Below are positions 1-10,234 of a DNA stretch of 64,000 bases, in pieces (position 1 is the first letter of the stretch; each line of letters opens with the position of its first letter). The position numbers were made by a program, and so were the translations under genes. Location: the NCBI GenBank assembly GCA_019915015.1, contig JAHBBC010000010.1, positions 806,001 through 870,000 on the forward strand, written 5' to 3'. The notes beneath the pieces are model-generated. The model did no database searches. It was given only the letters and a program-made list of their open reading frames with translations, and was not told the origin of the DNA. Source of the DNA: Auriscalpium vulgare (taxonomy: Eukaryota; Basidiomycota; Agaricomycetes; Russulales; Auriscalpiaceae).

Positions 1-662
1 CTGGTGGTGGTGGCCAGCGTGATGAGACGCGCGGGGGTGCGCGCTCGCGCCGGGCGGGGGCCGGCGGCGCTCCCAGGCGTGGGTCGCACCGCGCCGACGG
101 GTTTCATACGACCACTGCGAGTGCGGGTGCTGGTAGGATGCGGGGTCGTGAGGATGGTGGGACGTGGGGGCGGCGCTCAGGGTACGGTCGTATGCCCGCC
201 TGGGGTCGGAGTGAGTTGCGCGGGGATGTGAGAGAGGGTGCGCTACGCACCGTTGTCTGTCATCGCCCAATACAGAGTAGGCCTCACTGAATACATGGAA
301 CCTCTCCTTCGCCCCTGGTTCTTTATTCACGTCTGGGTGATACTGCTTGCTCAACTACAGGCATATGTCGTCAGGATCCCCCGAGCTAGTTTGACTGGGA
401 TAGTTCGGACCTTATAGAAGCTCGACTAATAGAAGGGAGCGTCAGAATGCGATCAATATGCAGCATGGGACGAAATCACCTTGATCTGACTCCTGCTCGC
501 GTTCGAGGGTATCGACAGCGTCTCGTAATGCGTAGCCCTGCGTGCGCCTGTCATGGAGAACCATCTTCGTTCTGACACCGCCGCAGGGAGGACCTCGCTG
601 GGTGATATTCTTGCTGTGCGTAGGCTCGAGCCGGAGTTTGCTAGCTGGCGGGACACGTTCAT
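1..662 (-). CDS. mitochondrial-type DnaJ (Hsp40) co-chaperone, 3' end outside window
   Basis: J-domain protein that would stimulate an Hsp70, probably in mitochondria. Exons read leftward: 662-480, 425-411, 354-251 and 199 to the window edge. Translation from ATG at 662 gives an Arg/Ser-rich, acid-poor leader (MNVSRQLANSGSSLRTAR) typical of a mitochondrial presequence. Then THYETLSIPSNASRSQIK opens the J domain, exon 2 is a 15-nt microexon coding SSFYK, and exon 3 carries YHPDVNKEPGAKERF with the diagnostic HPD triad and SVLGDD. The fourth exon begins RAYDRTLSA and becomes His/Pro/Arg-rich, as in Mdj/DNAJC30-like proteins. All junctions use GT-AG and keep frame. The start at 662 was chosen because it gives the leader and directly precedes the J domain. 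The 3' part runs off the window, so the subfamily cannot be settled. It is divergent from RAD6. Confidence 0.85.
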
Positions 663-970
663 GGTAGCGGACAAGTTGTGGATTGGCGACTCGGACAAGC
701 TCCACGGGCACTGTGATCTTATCAGATAAGGTTCACGCATCTTTGCAAGGCTTGCATTGATCCAGACGCGCAGGCTGGTCCCCGTAAACCAAACCCTTTC
801 ACAGAAAAGACTGGAAGCTTTATAGCCTGCGTCTTCCAAGTTGTTGCAGGTCGAAACCTCGATAATCCGAAGAGCGAGCTAGTGGCACGTGGCGCTGACT
901 AACCTACATAGTCTACTCCGAGCAGTGAGCTTGTGCCGCCCGGTCCTTGTCTCTCATCCACCACCACATC
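663..970. promoter_or_regulatory. bidirectional promoter region between DnaJ and RAD6
   Basis: This 308 bp stretch separates the two divergent start codons, so it must hold both promoters. I see no clear TATA box and no convincing ORF. The last 40 bases before the RAD6 start are pyrimidine-rich, as is common in fungal 5' leaders. That it is regulatory is inferred from position only. Confidence 0.5.
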
Positions 971-1571
971 ATGGTACGCCCTCGCTGCTACATGATTCCT
1001 TCTACTGACAGTGCTATCCAGTCTACAAACTGCAGACGGCGTCTTATCCGCGACTTCAAGCGCCTTTCCAGCGACCCACCGGGTGGCATCTCAGGCAGCC
1101 CATGCCCTGACAACATCATGCTCTGGAACGCCGTCATCTTTGGACCAGGTGCATCCTCTCTGTGATCCCCCCTGCAATCTTGAGGCTGATCTCCTTGCAG
1201 CGGAAACGCCGTTCGAGGATGGCACGTTCAAGCTCCTGCTGACATTCGATGAGTCGTATCCGAACAAGCCGCCCACGGTCAAGTTCCTCTCGCGCATGTT
1301 CCACCCGAACGTCTACGCGAACGGCGAGCTCTGCCTTGACATCCTGCAGAACCGCTGGTCCCCGACGTACGATGTGGCCGCGATCCTGACCAGCATCCAG
1401 AGCCTCCTGCACGACCCGAACCCGAACAGCCCCGCGAACGCCGAGGCCGCGCAGCTGTACCGCGAGAACATGAAGGAGTACGTGCGGCGGGTGCGCGCCA
1501 CCGTGGAGGATAGCTGGCTGGAGGAGGAGGAGAAGGCCGCGGTCGCGTCGGGCGAGGGCTCTGCCCAGTAG
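971..1571 (+). CDS. RAD6: ubiquitin-conjugating enzyme E2 Rad6/Ubc2
   Basis: E2 enzyme that, with Bre1 or Rad18/Ubr1-type E3 ligases, ubiquitinates histone H2B and PCNA and N-end-rule substrates. Exons 971-973, 1022-1148 and 1201-1571 give a 166-residue protein. The first exon is only the ATG: an intron starts immediately after it (974-1021), and the joined start reads [16 protein letters not shown], matching the family's MSTPARRRLMRDFKR. The UBC fold is complete, with HPN at 78-80 and the catalytic cysteine C88 in [17 protein letters not shown]. The C-terminal acidic tail ([17 protein letters not shown]) is moderate, shorter than the polyacidic tail of budding yeast Rad6. Length is normal for filamentous fungi. 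Without the ATG-only exon the reading frame would start with an unrelated sequence, which supports the splice model. Confidence 0.95.
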
Positions 1572-4500
1572 CGCTCTGCCCTCAGGGGCGATCGCCATCG
1601 CGGACGCCGGTTGACGTGGGACGAAAAGGGCTGCCGGTCAGATGGGTGCACCTGTGCTCGGTGGGCCGAAGGTCAGGTCGTTATTTATGGGGGGCATGGA
1701 CGTCAGCTGTGTGAGCCGGCGGCAGGAGTGCCTTTGGCCTGTCGTACGTTTCTTCCTTTATCCCAGATTGTTGCCTGCTAATGTGTTTTGCCGAATGCTT
1801 TTCAGTGTTTCGTCTTCGGATTACAAGGGTCGTTGCCCAGCGTCCAGGTCCTGCTTTAGCCTGTGGCGCCGCTGCTCCGTCCGTCCTCCCACACTCATGA
1901 TAATCTATAAGCCTCCGTGTGCACCATGTAGTTCATAATAATGTATACCGTGTCTCTCACTTAGAGTGTCCTGGGAGCGGCCGTCCAGGACGCTCTACAT
2001 ACTTAGTACTCCGGTCTGTTCTAGCTTGCTGACGTGCTATGTAGCATGTTTCTGCGATGTTCTCGTAATTCCGGCATTGTACTGCTGCTAGTGCGGCCCT
2101 TTGGTCGTGAACTCTGGCTACAATTATCGTCTTGCTTGCTACAATCTCCGTGAATGATCACTGATCGGCGAATGCTCATCATGCAGACATTTCCTTGAAA
2201 CCCATTACCATTGCCAAAGAACCACAGGGGTAAGGTTGTGTTTATTCGACGAGGTCATCAGCAAAAGTACCCGGTATCCGTGGCAATGTCACTGTACGGG
2301 ATGTATAGCAATCCAGCACTGCAATGACCAGTATATCCCCAAGCTCCGTCATCATCATGCTCCGAGTCCCTCGTCTTCGATAACCGGTTCTGGTGCCGGT
2401 ACGCCTTCGCCCATTATTAACGATGTGACTGGGCAAGGGGATATGAGAACGCGAGGCCGCCGAGGCGAGAGCATGAGAAACATAAAGAGCACATAGACAG
2501 ATTAAGCCCATGCCGCGCTAGTCTCCGCTGCCGACCTTGCGCGGAAGACAGTAATGCCGCGCCCCATATTGTGAGGAGCTCCACACCTGCAACGCGCGCT
2601 CAACGACGGTTATCCAGATAGGACGGCGAGTGGCAACAACCGAGAGCTTGAGGCTGTCCCGTGTCGACGACTTGTTGTGCGAACCGACTTGCGCGAGCAA
2701 CCACGACAGAGCCATGAGGCAAACATAGCCAGATGAAGCTGAGGCAGAAACAAATATTGTCAGTGGTGGGAGCGATATCGCTGGAGAAAAGAGGAGTCAC
2801 ATTTGTTGAGTGGCCTGTCTTGCCACGCGGACATGAAGGAACAAAGCAAGGGCGAAGGCCAAAAAGAAGCGCGAGCCCAGAAAGTTGCTCAGACCCGTGT
2901 CCAGCCCTCCAGATTACCATGGCAGGGCATACCGTCCCGTTGTTCATCGCCTGGGAGCCGACGCCCGTGAACGAGGCATTCAAGCTTGCCCAATACGTGG
3001 TGATACTGTTTGGAACAGTTATTGCAGCCACTCTCGCCCTGCTGGTTGAAGCTGAATCCTGAAATTACTGCAGAAACGAAGGGCGAGCGATCGACAAATA
3101 GTGGTGAGTAAAAGTGGCGCGTACTGAGTGTCCCTAATGTGCAGGCTTTCGCCGAAGGACTCCAAGAAGCTGGAAAAGTTCGACGGTGAGTGGTGCACGC
3201 GTCAAGACGCGTCAACTGGTCAGCAGAGTTGAAAAGACCGAAAGGTGGTCGGTTGGTATTCATGTTCTCCTCAAGTCTGCGTAGGGAGGACTCGCGGACG
3301 ATCGCGGTCGCCGACAGCTCGTCAAATGAACGGCCTGACGCGACAGTTCACGGATTTTGCAGTCCATCACTGAATGCAAACGACCCATCACGAAGTGGAC
3401 GCAGATTCTTATGTCAGCAGCCGCGCCCACCGACCAACGACGACAACCCGGTTTGGCGACACCCCTCATGAGCCTCATCCCCAACCTCATCCTCAGCTGC
3501 CTAATGATAGGTGCCGGTCTGGGCATCGCCGCAGCTGGCCGCACCTACTGAACAAAGTTTGCCGGGTGCCGTGCACGAGGCGATCAGCCTATCGGACAGA
3601 CGTCGACCTGTGCATGCATCTCCCGAATTTCTGTGGAAATACCGGCGGGACTGCATGGGTCGTCGACTCTCGAAGTGCGTTCCCTGCTCTGACTGGTGCT
3701 CGCCGAGCTGTTCGCGGAGTTGATCTTTGATGCAGCAGCTCCGCCCATGCCATGTGGTCAACAGCCTACTTGCCTCAGATACTTCCGAGCGCTAACGACG
3801 TCAGCGAACTCGCTCGCAAGAGATGTTGTGCGATGTGTATTGGATTTACAAGTACTTGTTCGTGCCATTCTCGACCGGCGCAAGCAGCGGTGAATCGTTG
3901 TATTGCATCTGCCGCAATAATGACTACTCTCAGGCTCCGCCGTGGACAACGAACTACTTTCCCGTAGCGCAGCTCCAAGTAGGCACCGATACAGACGGAA
4001 CCAAGTAGAAATCACGGCTTGGCCAGCCCGCCGCCAAGTCTGCGTGATCCATATAAGTAAACCACAGCAAAGGGAGGGACACGATACCACTTCCACCTTG
4101 CCCCCACCCCGGGAATACCATCATAGGGTCCAGTACTCCGCTGCTGCCTCTACCTCTTCTTGCCACCCTTCGTCGAGTCCCCATCAACGCTTCTGTTATC
4201 CCGCCTGCTATGCAGTAATCTTCGTAAGCTGCATGTACCTCCTTGAGAGAGTCTGCCCGCTCAACGCATCTGAATGCCGCAGATTACGTTGAAAGCCATG
4301 TGAGAGGAGGACACCGGCAAGCACGGACGGGTCAGGACAGCTTTCACCGCCATCCGGCCAGCACAAGCTTACGCACCAACGCCATATGCTTCCTCGGACA
4401 TACTCTCTGTCTCCTCGCCGACGAGCACATGGACTGGGCTGTGTCGGCGTGGACTACAGGTCTTGTTGCTGATCAGAATTATGTGCACGAGCGAAACACC

Positions 4501-5383
4501 CAGGATAACTCCGTCGCTCATTGCATCAATATTGCGTGTTCTCTTTCGATGGCACCATGCCTCTCGCAGCTGTTCGTCGGCTTTCTACTCGTCTTCCGGC
4601 GGTTCTCGCCGCTTTCTCAAGCTAATTGGCTATCCTGACGGTCACAGCGGCATACACTGCATTGCTGCTAGGCTCGCTATGCATCACCGTCAACATCCCG
4701 CGTCATCAACTGATGGAAGAAGAGGGAAGAAGGCAGCAGCTCGCAACCGAGATCTATTTCTGGAACTACGCTACGGCCGCACTCTTGTCTGCACCACTTC
4801 GATGCGGAAGCATGCTGCTTACAGCGCCTAGATATTTGACTGAATTTGACTGCGTCGGCGCATGCGCGTCCCGCATGGTCGAAGCCCCGGTCCATACGAG
4901 ACTCTTCCATTTCGACTTGCACATGCGTCTTGTCTACGGAAATCAACGGACAAGGATCGCATTCTCGATGCGCTCTGTACGCTTCTCGAGATATTTTGGA
5001 CAGCATTCTAGCGTCGTGCATCGTGATCATCAGCGGCGAGGCGGTTGCCAACGTGGACTCAAATGAAACGAATCGGCACGAAACCATTTTCCACGGTACA
5101 TTTCGGTCGGTACTCTTCCACATTCGGTTAACTTCTCTGCACAATAGCTCAACCGTTGGCAGGATGCACCGCGCGGAGCAGAACATCACATTCCCCGTAT
5201 TCATTAGACAAATGTCCGCGCGGTTGAGTGCGTTATCTCTCCGTGTCGGCGTTTCCGCGTGCAGGCGGCGACGCCGAAGAAGAGAAGCAGAGCAACCACA
5301 CATGGATCGCATTCGAGCCCTCCGCTCGTACTCAGTGCTCGGGCGTACTCGAGCTCGAGCTCGGAGGAGTGACACCCTGAGGG
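1572..5383. other. 3.8 kb without a recognisable gene; scattered coding-like fragments
   Basis: The RAD6 3' flank is followed by a long stretch with no ORF I can assign. Three fragments look partly coding. On the + strand, 2919-3062 encodes a 47-residue peptide with one hydrophobic span (AQYVVILFGTVIAATLALL). A splice-like block at 3357-3551 ends in another (IPNLILSCLMIGAGLGIAAA). Together these could be exons of a small membrane protein. On the - strand, the segment ending at 2242 (LDCYTSRTVTLPRIPGTFAD, then stop) could be a last exon. At 4626-4850 the + frame contains hydrophobic LTVTAAYTALLLGSLCI. None has a supported start or full exon chain. Confidence 0.3.
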
Positions 5384-5390
5384 TATAAAG
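5384..5390 (+). promoter_or_regulatory. TATA box of the aspartic protease gene
   Basis: TATAAAG lies about 85 bp upstream of the protease ATG, followed by a C/T-rich leader (5400-5465) with several CCxC and TCACC tracts. Spacing suits a TATA-driven start in the leader. It is seen in sequence; function is inferred from position. Confidence 0.6.
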
Positions 5391-5470
5391 GCGCTGCGTG
5401 CTCTGCCCACCTTCCTCACCGGCCCTCTCACCCCAGAGTCGAGTACCCAGTCAAGTCTTTCTTCACCGAA

Positions 5471-7075
5471 ATGTACTTCTCCGCCGCCTTCATCCTCGCT
5501 GCGCTGCCCTTCCTGGCAACGGCCGTCCCGATCGCGGAGGTGCCGTCTGCACGCAGCGGTGTTGCGATCCCCATTGCCAAGCGTTCCTCCCTGCACAACG
5601 AGAACGGGTCCGTCAACATCGACGTCCTCCAGAGGAAGCTGCGCAGCACTGTCGCGTGAGTACACTTCTCGCCACCTGCACGCTGCGTAGCCTATGCTGA
5701 TGCTCGGTGTCTTTCCAGCAAGATCCACCGGGGCTTTGAGAACTACGAGCGCAACACCGGCAAGGTGCACCCGTCGGCGCGCAACCTCAAGAAGCGCGCC
5801 ACGTCGGCCGGTGACCCTCTGACCGACGACGACGCCGAGCTCTGGTACGGCACGATCTCGGTTGGCACTCCGGCCAAGTCGTACACGGGTCCGTAGTTTT
5901 CCTTCCCACCCGCGTCGAGGCGGCCTCGCTGACTTGCCGCCTGTTTTTGAATAGTCGACTTCGACACGGGCAGCAGCGACCTGTTCCTGCCTGGCTCCTC
6001 CTGCGGTTCCACCTGCTCTGGACACACGCTGTACAGCCCCAGCGCGAGCTCCACCGCAAAGGACCTCAAGAAGACGTTCAGCCTGGCCTACGGTGACGGC
6101 TCGACGGTCTCTGGCGAGCAGTATACCGACACTGTCTCTATCGCGGGCTTGACCGTGAGTCGGCTGTTCGCATTTCCAGTGACGACCGATGACCGACATC
6201 CCTGTTTACAGGCCACCACGCAGACCCTCGGTTCCGCGAAGACCTACTCGGAGGGCTTCGAGAGCTCCGAGTTCCCTGCGGACGGCCTTCTCGGCATGGC
6301 CTTCAAGTCCCTCTCGGACTACAACGCGAACCCGCTGTTCCAGTCGCTCATCGCGCAGGGCAAGGTCGCCGAAGAGTCGTTCGGCTTCTACTTCGCCGAC
6401 TCGGGCTCCGAGCTGTTCATCGGCGGCGTCAACGACGATCTTTATTCTGGAGACTTCACCACCGTTGATGTCACTGACGCGGTTAGTCTCTGTCTCCACC
6501 CGCACGATCGCGAGTCTGTGATGCTTATATGATGCATGTTCAGTCGTACTGGCAAACGGACTTCGACAGCATCACTGTCAACGGCAAGAAGGTCGTCAGC
6601 AGCACCTCGACCATCATCGACACCGGCACCACCCAGATCATCGGCACCACCAAGGGCATCAAGGCGCTGTATGCGCAGATCACTGGTGCCAAGGCGGACA
6701 GCTCGCTCGGTGACGGTCTCTACAGCAGTGCGTTTCTTTCCTCGAAGCTCCGTCTCGGTTTTTGCTGACGCCACCTGCAGTTCCCTGCACATTCAGCACC
6801 CCCATCTCGGTGACGCTCGGCGGCACGGCCTTCACCGTTGACCCCAGCACCTTCAACCTCGGCCCGGTCTCGGACGGCTCGTCCACCTGCGTCGGTGGCG
6901 CTGCTGCGGACGACAGCATTGGCAGCGGTAAGCACCTCTGTCCATCCATTTCGCCTTCAGCTGCTGATATACATGTCCCGCAGAATTCTGGATCCTCGGC
7001 GACGTCTTCCTGCAGAACGTCTACACCAAGTTCGACGTCGGCAACGAGCAGATCGGTTTCGCCAGCTTGGCGTAA
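5471..7075 (+). CDS. secreted aspartic protease, pepsin family A1 (polyporopepsin-like)
   Basis: Acid endopeptidase, expected to be secreted and self-activated from a pro-form. Seven exons: 5471-5655, 5719-5888, 5955-6154, 6212-6481, 6544-6727, 6781-6927 and 6984-7075; all introns are 53-66 bp GT-AG. The 415-residue product starts with a signal peptide (MYFSAAFILAALPFLATAV), followed by a propeptide of roughly 80 residues with the basic stretch LKKRATSAG. Both catalytic motifs are present: DFDTGSSDLF (D122) and IIDTGTTQI (D301). The flap tyrosine motif AYGDGSTVSG and the C-terminal WILGDVFLQNVYTKFD are intact. Length matches polyporopepsins of wood-decay fungi. A strong TATA box and C/T-rich leader precede it, suggesting high regulated expression. 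I am confident about the family, less about the substrate. Confidence 0.93.
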
Positions 7076-7509
7076 GCGATGCTGTGGAATGGCCTTGATG
7101 AATAGCTATGATCATGAGCACGCAGTGTGGGGAGCGCGCTGGACAAGAGCATTGTTTTTATTGGTGCGCACACGAATTTCGCATAGCATTGTCATTGTCT
7201 GTACTGTCTGTAAAATCAAATCGTTTGTAAACACTGGCATCGTTCGTCTTGTGCATGGCGGACCGGATATGACAGGATTGTCATGCCATGCGCGTCGTAA
7301 CCACGCTCGAATTCAGCGAGCCCCAGGGTCTTGTCTGGCGACGTCGAATACGCATCGAGCATCTCGACAATTTTGTTGACGGGGTCGGAGAGAGCGTTCT
7401 CGGGTGAGTGCGGTACCCTATCGGATGGCGCCTGTGTAGTCTCCCTGAGGCAAAGTAGCTAGATTCAACCCTTCGCAAGCTCAGGGATCATCTATCTGCG
7501 CCTGTGTAG
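7076..7509. other. intergenic with a coding-like relic on the - strand
   Basis: Between the protease stop and the hydratase relic. On the - strand, roughly 7400 down to 7224, a frame with coding-like codon use reads NALSDPVNKIVEMLDAYSTS and continues to EFERGYDAHGMTILSYPV before a stop. It follows a possible acceptor AG near 7402 but has no visible upstream exon. It may be the last exon of a deleted gene. I do not recognise the family. Confidence 0.3.
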
Positions 7510-8281
7510 CTGGTGCGGACATCAAGGAGATGAAGGACAAACAATGTACGTGTGCTCCGTGATCATTGCGTGTCCAACTAACAGCAGAGCCAGTCGCTGA
7601 TACATACAAGAGTCGTTTCCTCGAGAACTGGACCACCCTCACCGCGCTTCGGAAGCCTGTCATCGCAGCCGTGAGCGGCTACGCGGTACGTGGCATCCGC
7701 ATGGTCCATCATGCGTTCTCTCACCCAGCCATAGCTCGGTGGCGGCTGCGAGCTCGCACTGTCAACCGACATTATTCTCGCGTCGCCGACGGCAACCTTC
7801 GGGCAGCCCGAGATTAATATCGGTACCATCCCTGGCGGCGGCGGCTCCCAGCGCCTCGCTCACGCAATCGGCAAGTCGCGAACGATGGAGCTCGTCCTTA
7901 GCGGGAGGAACTTCTCTGCACAGGAGGCTGAGCGCTGGGGGGTGGTGAGTCGCGTGTGGGCGGGGGAGAGGGCCAGGTCGTCAAAGAGGCCATCGACCTG
8001 GCCCGCACCATCGCGAGCAAGAGTCAAATCGCCGACCAGGCTGCGAAGGAGGCTGTGAATGCCGGTGAGTAGCGACTTTGAAACGGCGGACAGTCGCAGC
8101 TCGACGACGTACGAGGGCCGCGTAGGGCTGGACATCAAGGAGGATGCTGAACTCTCGCTGACGGCGACCGCGGGGCTGAGGGTCGAGGGCGGAGGGAGCC
8201 GTTTCCGCCGGGGAAACAGCGCGGTCGACGATGACCTCTGCGAGCGAGCTGGGGAAGGCGACCTTGGTCGATTCGATGTGG
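7510..8281 (+). pseudogene. decayed enoyl-CoA hydratase/isomerase gene
   Basis: Remnant of a mitochondrial beta-oxidation enoyl-CoA hydratase (crotonase family). Recognisable exons keep correct splice sites: 7510-7545 (AGADIKEMKDKQ, the oxyanion-hole segment), 7585-7685 (ending RKPVIAAVSGYA) and 7735 onward ([30 protein letters not shown]). The frame then breaks near 7967-7978: the continuation [20 protein letters not shown] is in another frame. The C-terminus beyond 8064 is only faintly traceable (MTSASELGKATLVDS near 8230). The N-terminal mitochondrial leader and first third of the protein are absent, and no start codon precedes AGADIKEM. Loss of the 5' end plus a frameshift makes a functional product unlikely. 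A functional hydratase is presumably elsewhere in the genome. Confidence 0.8.
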
Positions 8282-8737
8282 GTGCGGGCGGCTGGCTATC
8301 AGGAGGTAGAACCTTAGTGGCAGAACGACTTGCTTCCGCGCAAGGAAGAGTGAGACGCTGGACTTTGGCAAAGTACTGGCCCCTAGCCCCCCGCACGCGC
8401 CACGGAAAGCCGGCCAATCTATCTCCAACGCCAACGCCAACAGGCAGCTGCAGTCACGCTCACAGAGATATCCTGGGAGGGCTCAGCGTCACCGATAAAC
8501 CGGATGGAGCTCGCGGCCTCCGCTAGATATACTGGCATGCGCACAATTGATTGAGCAGTCACTTGCGGCTCGAAAGGACGATGATGAGGGGGACGTGGGT
8601 GGAATTGTGTCAAGTCATTTGGATTTACGGACGGATGCACGTGATGGGAACACGTAGGGCCTGCACGCGTGCCGCGAGGGTTGCCGGCGTCTGGACTCCT
8701 TTGCCCTCGTCGTCGCCGCCGCCCCGCCCCCGCAGTG
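8282..8737. other. intergenic, upstream of the Whi5-like candidate
   Basis: No supported gene. It may hold additional 5' exons or the promoter of the next gene: two acceptor-like CCCGCAG sites occur at 8730-8735 and 8760-8765. The reading frame before 8738 is open but not convincing. Confidence 0.3.
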
Positions 8738-9834
8738 ATGGTCAACGCCCATGCTGCCCCCGCAGAAAACGACAAGCGCAAGAAGGTGACGGTGGAAAAG
8801 GCAAAGGCAGTCCATGTACGTCTGTGCCATCCGCTCTGTCAAATCGCGCGGCTCACTCGACTCTTCAACCATCTCTCTTTATACTCGTACTGATGCTCGT
8901 CTCGTGCCTTCGATTCATATCGCACTATGCAGCTATCTAAACAGCTCCAGATGCGCCTGCAGTATGCCCGCCTCAAGGTGGAGCACGGCTGGGTGCGTCC
9001 TACGCATATTAATTCCCGGAGGCGGCCTAACGACATGTGGAACAGCAACGGCAGAACCTGAACGAGGTCGAGAACCTCTACTTCCGCCACTCCGCCATGA
9101 AGAGCCGCCCCAAGCCGCCCGCGCCTCCCTCGCGCACGCCCACAGAGCCTGTGCTCGCGGGGCCCTCGACGGCGGGCAGCACGTTGACCTCCGCGGGCAC
9201 CCTCGCCTCCGCCGCCAGCACCAGCACCAGCACGTCCGCGGACTCGGCGTCCGCCCCGCCCCCCGCGCCTTCGAGTGGCAGCGGCAGTAGCCTTGCCTCC
9301 CCGCAGCCCGCAGGCGCGAGCCGCACGGTCCCCGCAGTGCACTCCGTACTGTCCATGTTCGCGCCGAGCGACGTCCTCGCGCGCAGCCCGCCGCTCGACC
9401 TCGCCGCGCCCTCCGCGTTCGCGCCCGCCGCGCCCGTGCCCGTGCCGCCCGCCGCCGCGTCGCCCTTCGCCGCGCAGCCGTCCGCCTTCGCGCCGTCCCC
9501 GTTTGCGCCCCCGCGCCCGCCCCCCGCGCACCCCTCGCCGTTCTCCCCGCCCCACCACCCGCATTCCCACCACGCGCCGGCGCACAACTCCCCTCCCCCC
9601 TCCACTCCGGATTTTGGCCCCGCGCCGGCGCATCGTGCGGCTGAGCCGCCTGCGCGGACGTTCGACATCCCCACCGCGGCGGGCGGCGAGGCACGCGGCG
9701 GCGGGGGCGGGGGCGGCGGTGGGGGTGGGGGTGGAGGCGGGGGAGGGGGCGCGCCGCTCACGTACGACTCGTTCTGGAACACGCACCTCACGGCGAGCGG
9801 CGGGTGGCGGCGGGTGCTCGGCGCGGGTAAATGA
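8738..9834 (+). CDS. Pro/Ser/Ala-rich protein with a Whi5/Nrm1-like (GTB) motif and a polyglycine tract
   Basis: Exons 8738-8815, 8933-8992 and 9046-9834 join in phase 0 to about 308 codons. The short ordered part sits across exons 2-3: LSKQLQMRLQYARLKVEHGW, then QRQNLNEVENLYFRHS. This resembles the GTB motif of Whi5/Nrm1-type repressors that dock on G1/S transcription factors (helix with RLQxAxxKVxxGW), so a cell-cycle or MBF-linked regulator is plausible by inference. The rest is disordered, Ala/Pro/Ser-rich, with about 20 glycines encoded by a G-rich tract at 9699-9752. The start at 8738 is the least certain point; an acceptor at 8765 could instead open the exon. Downstream lies an AT-rich 3' flank. 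Confidence 0.6.
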
Positions 9835-10234
9835 GCGAACGGGTGGGTGTTTTATTGCTTCAACTTGCTTATCTATTCCGTGGCATTGAGTCTGTGTCTT
9901 TTCGTGCAATTTAATTTGTGGTGATCACTACTGTCTTGCGGGCGTGATATACAACTCATGGCAGCTTCTACACACCCGCCATATATAATCCGCGAGAACC
10001 AAAAAATATGATATGTGCGACGACCAGCTATATCGTAACTGTAAATTTCGTGCAGCGTAGTAAGCAGCAATGTGGGAGGGGAAATTAGGCGGGGGGAACA
10101 AAAGTCAGCCGCGTGCCAAGATGAGTTCATGCCAGGGGCGTGGGGTATCGAACCGATGAAGCAGGGCAGAAGTATTCAAGTAAGATAGTAATCTACTGGG
10201 TCGGGAGTCGGATCGATGTGGGCGCGACACGGGA
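9835..10234. other. convergent 3' intergenic region
   Basis: Tail-to-tail spacer between the Whi5-like candidate (+) and the DGK1-like gene (-). AT-rich, no ORF or RNA gene seen; it must contain both polyadenylation regions. Confidence 0.5.

Noticed and set aside
8839..9909. 356-codon - strand frame over the Whi5-like candidate
   Set aside because: Extreme Arg/Gly/Ala composition from antisense of a Pro/Ala-rich coding exon; no ATG-led recognisable protein.
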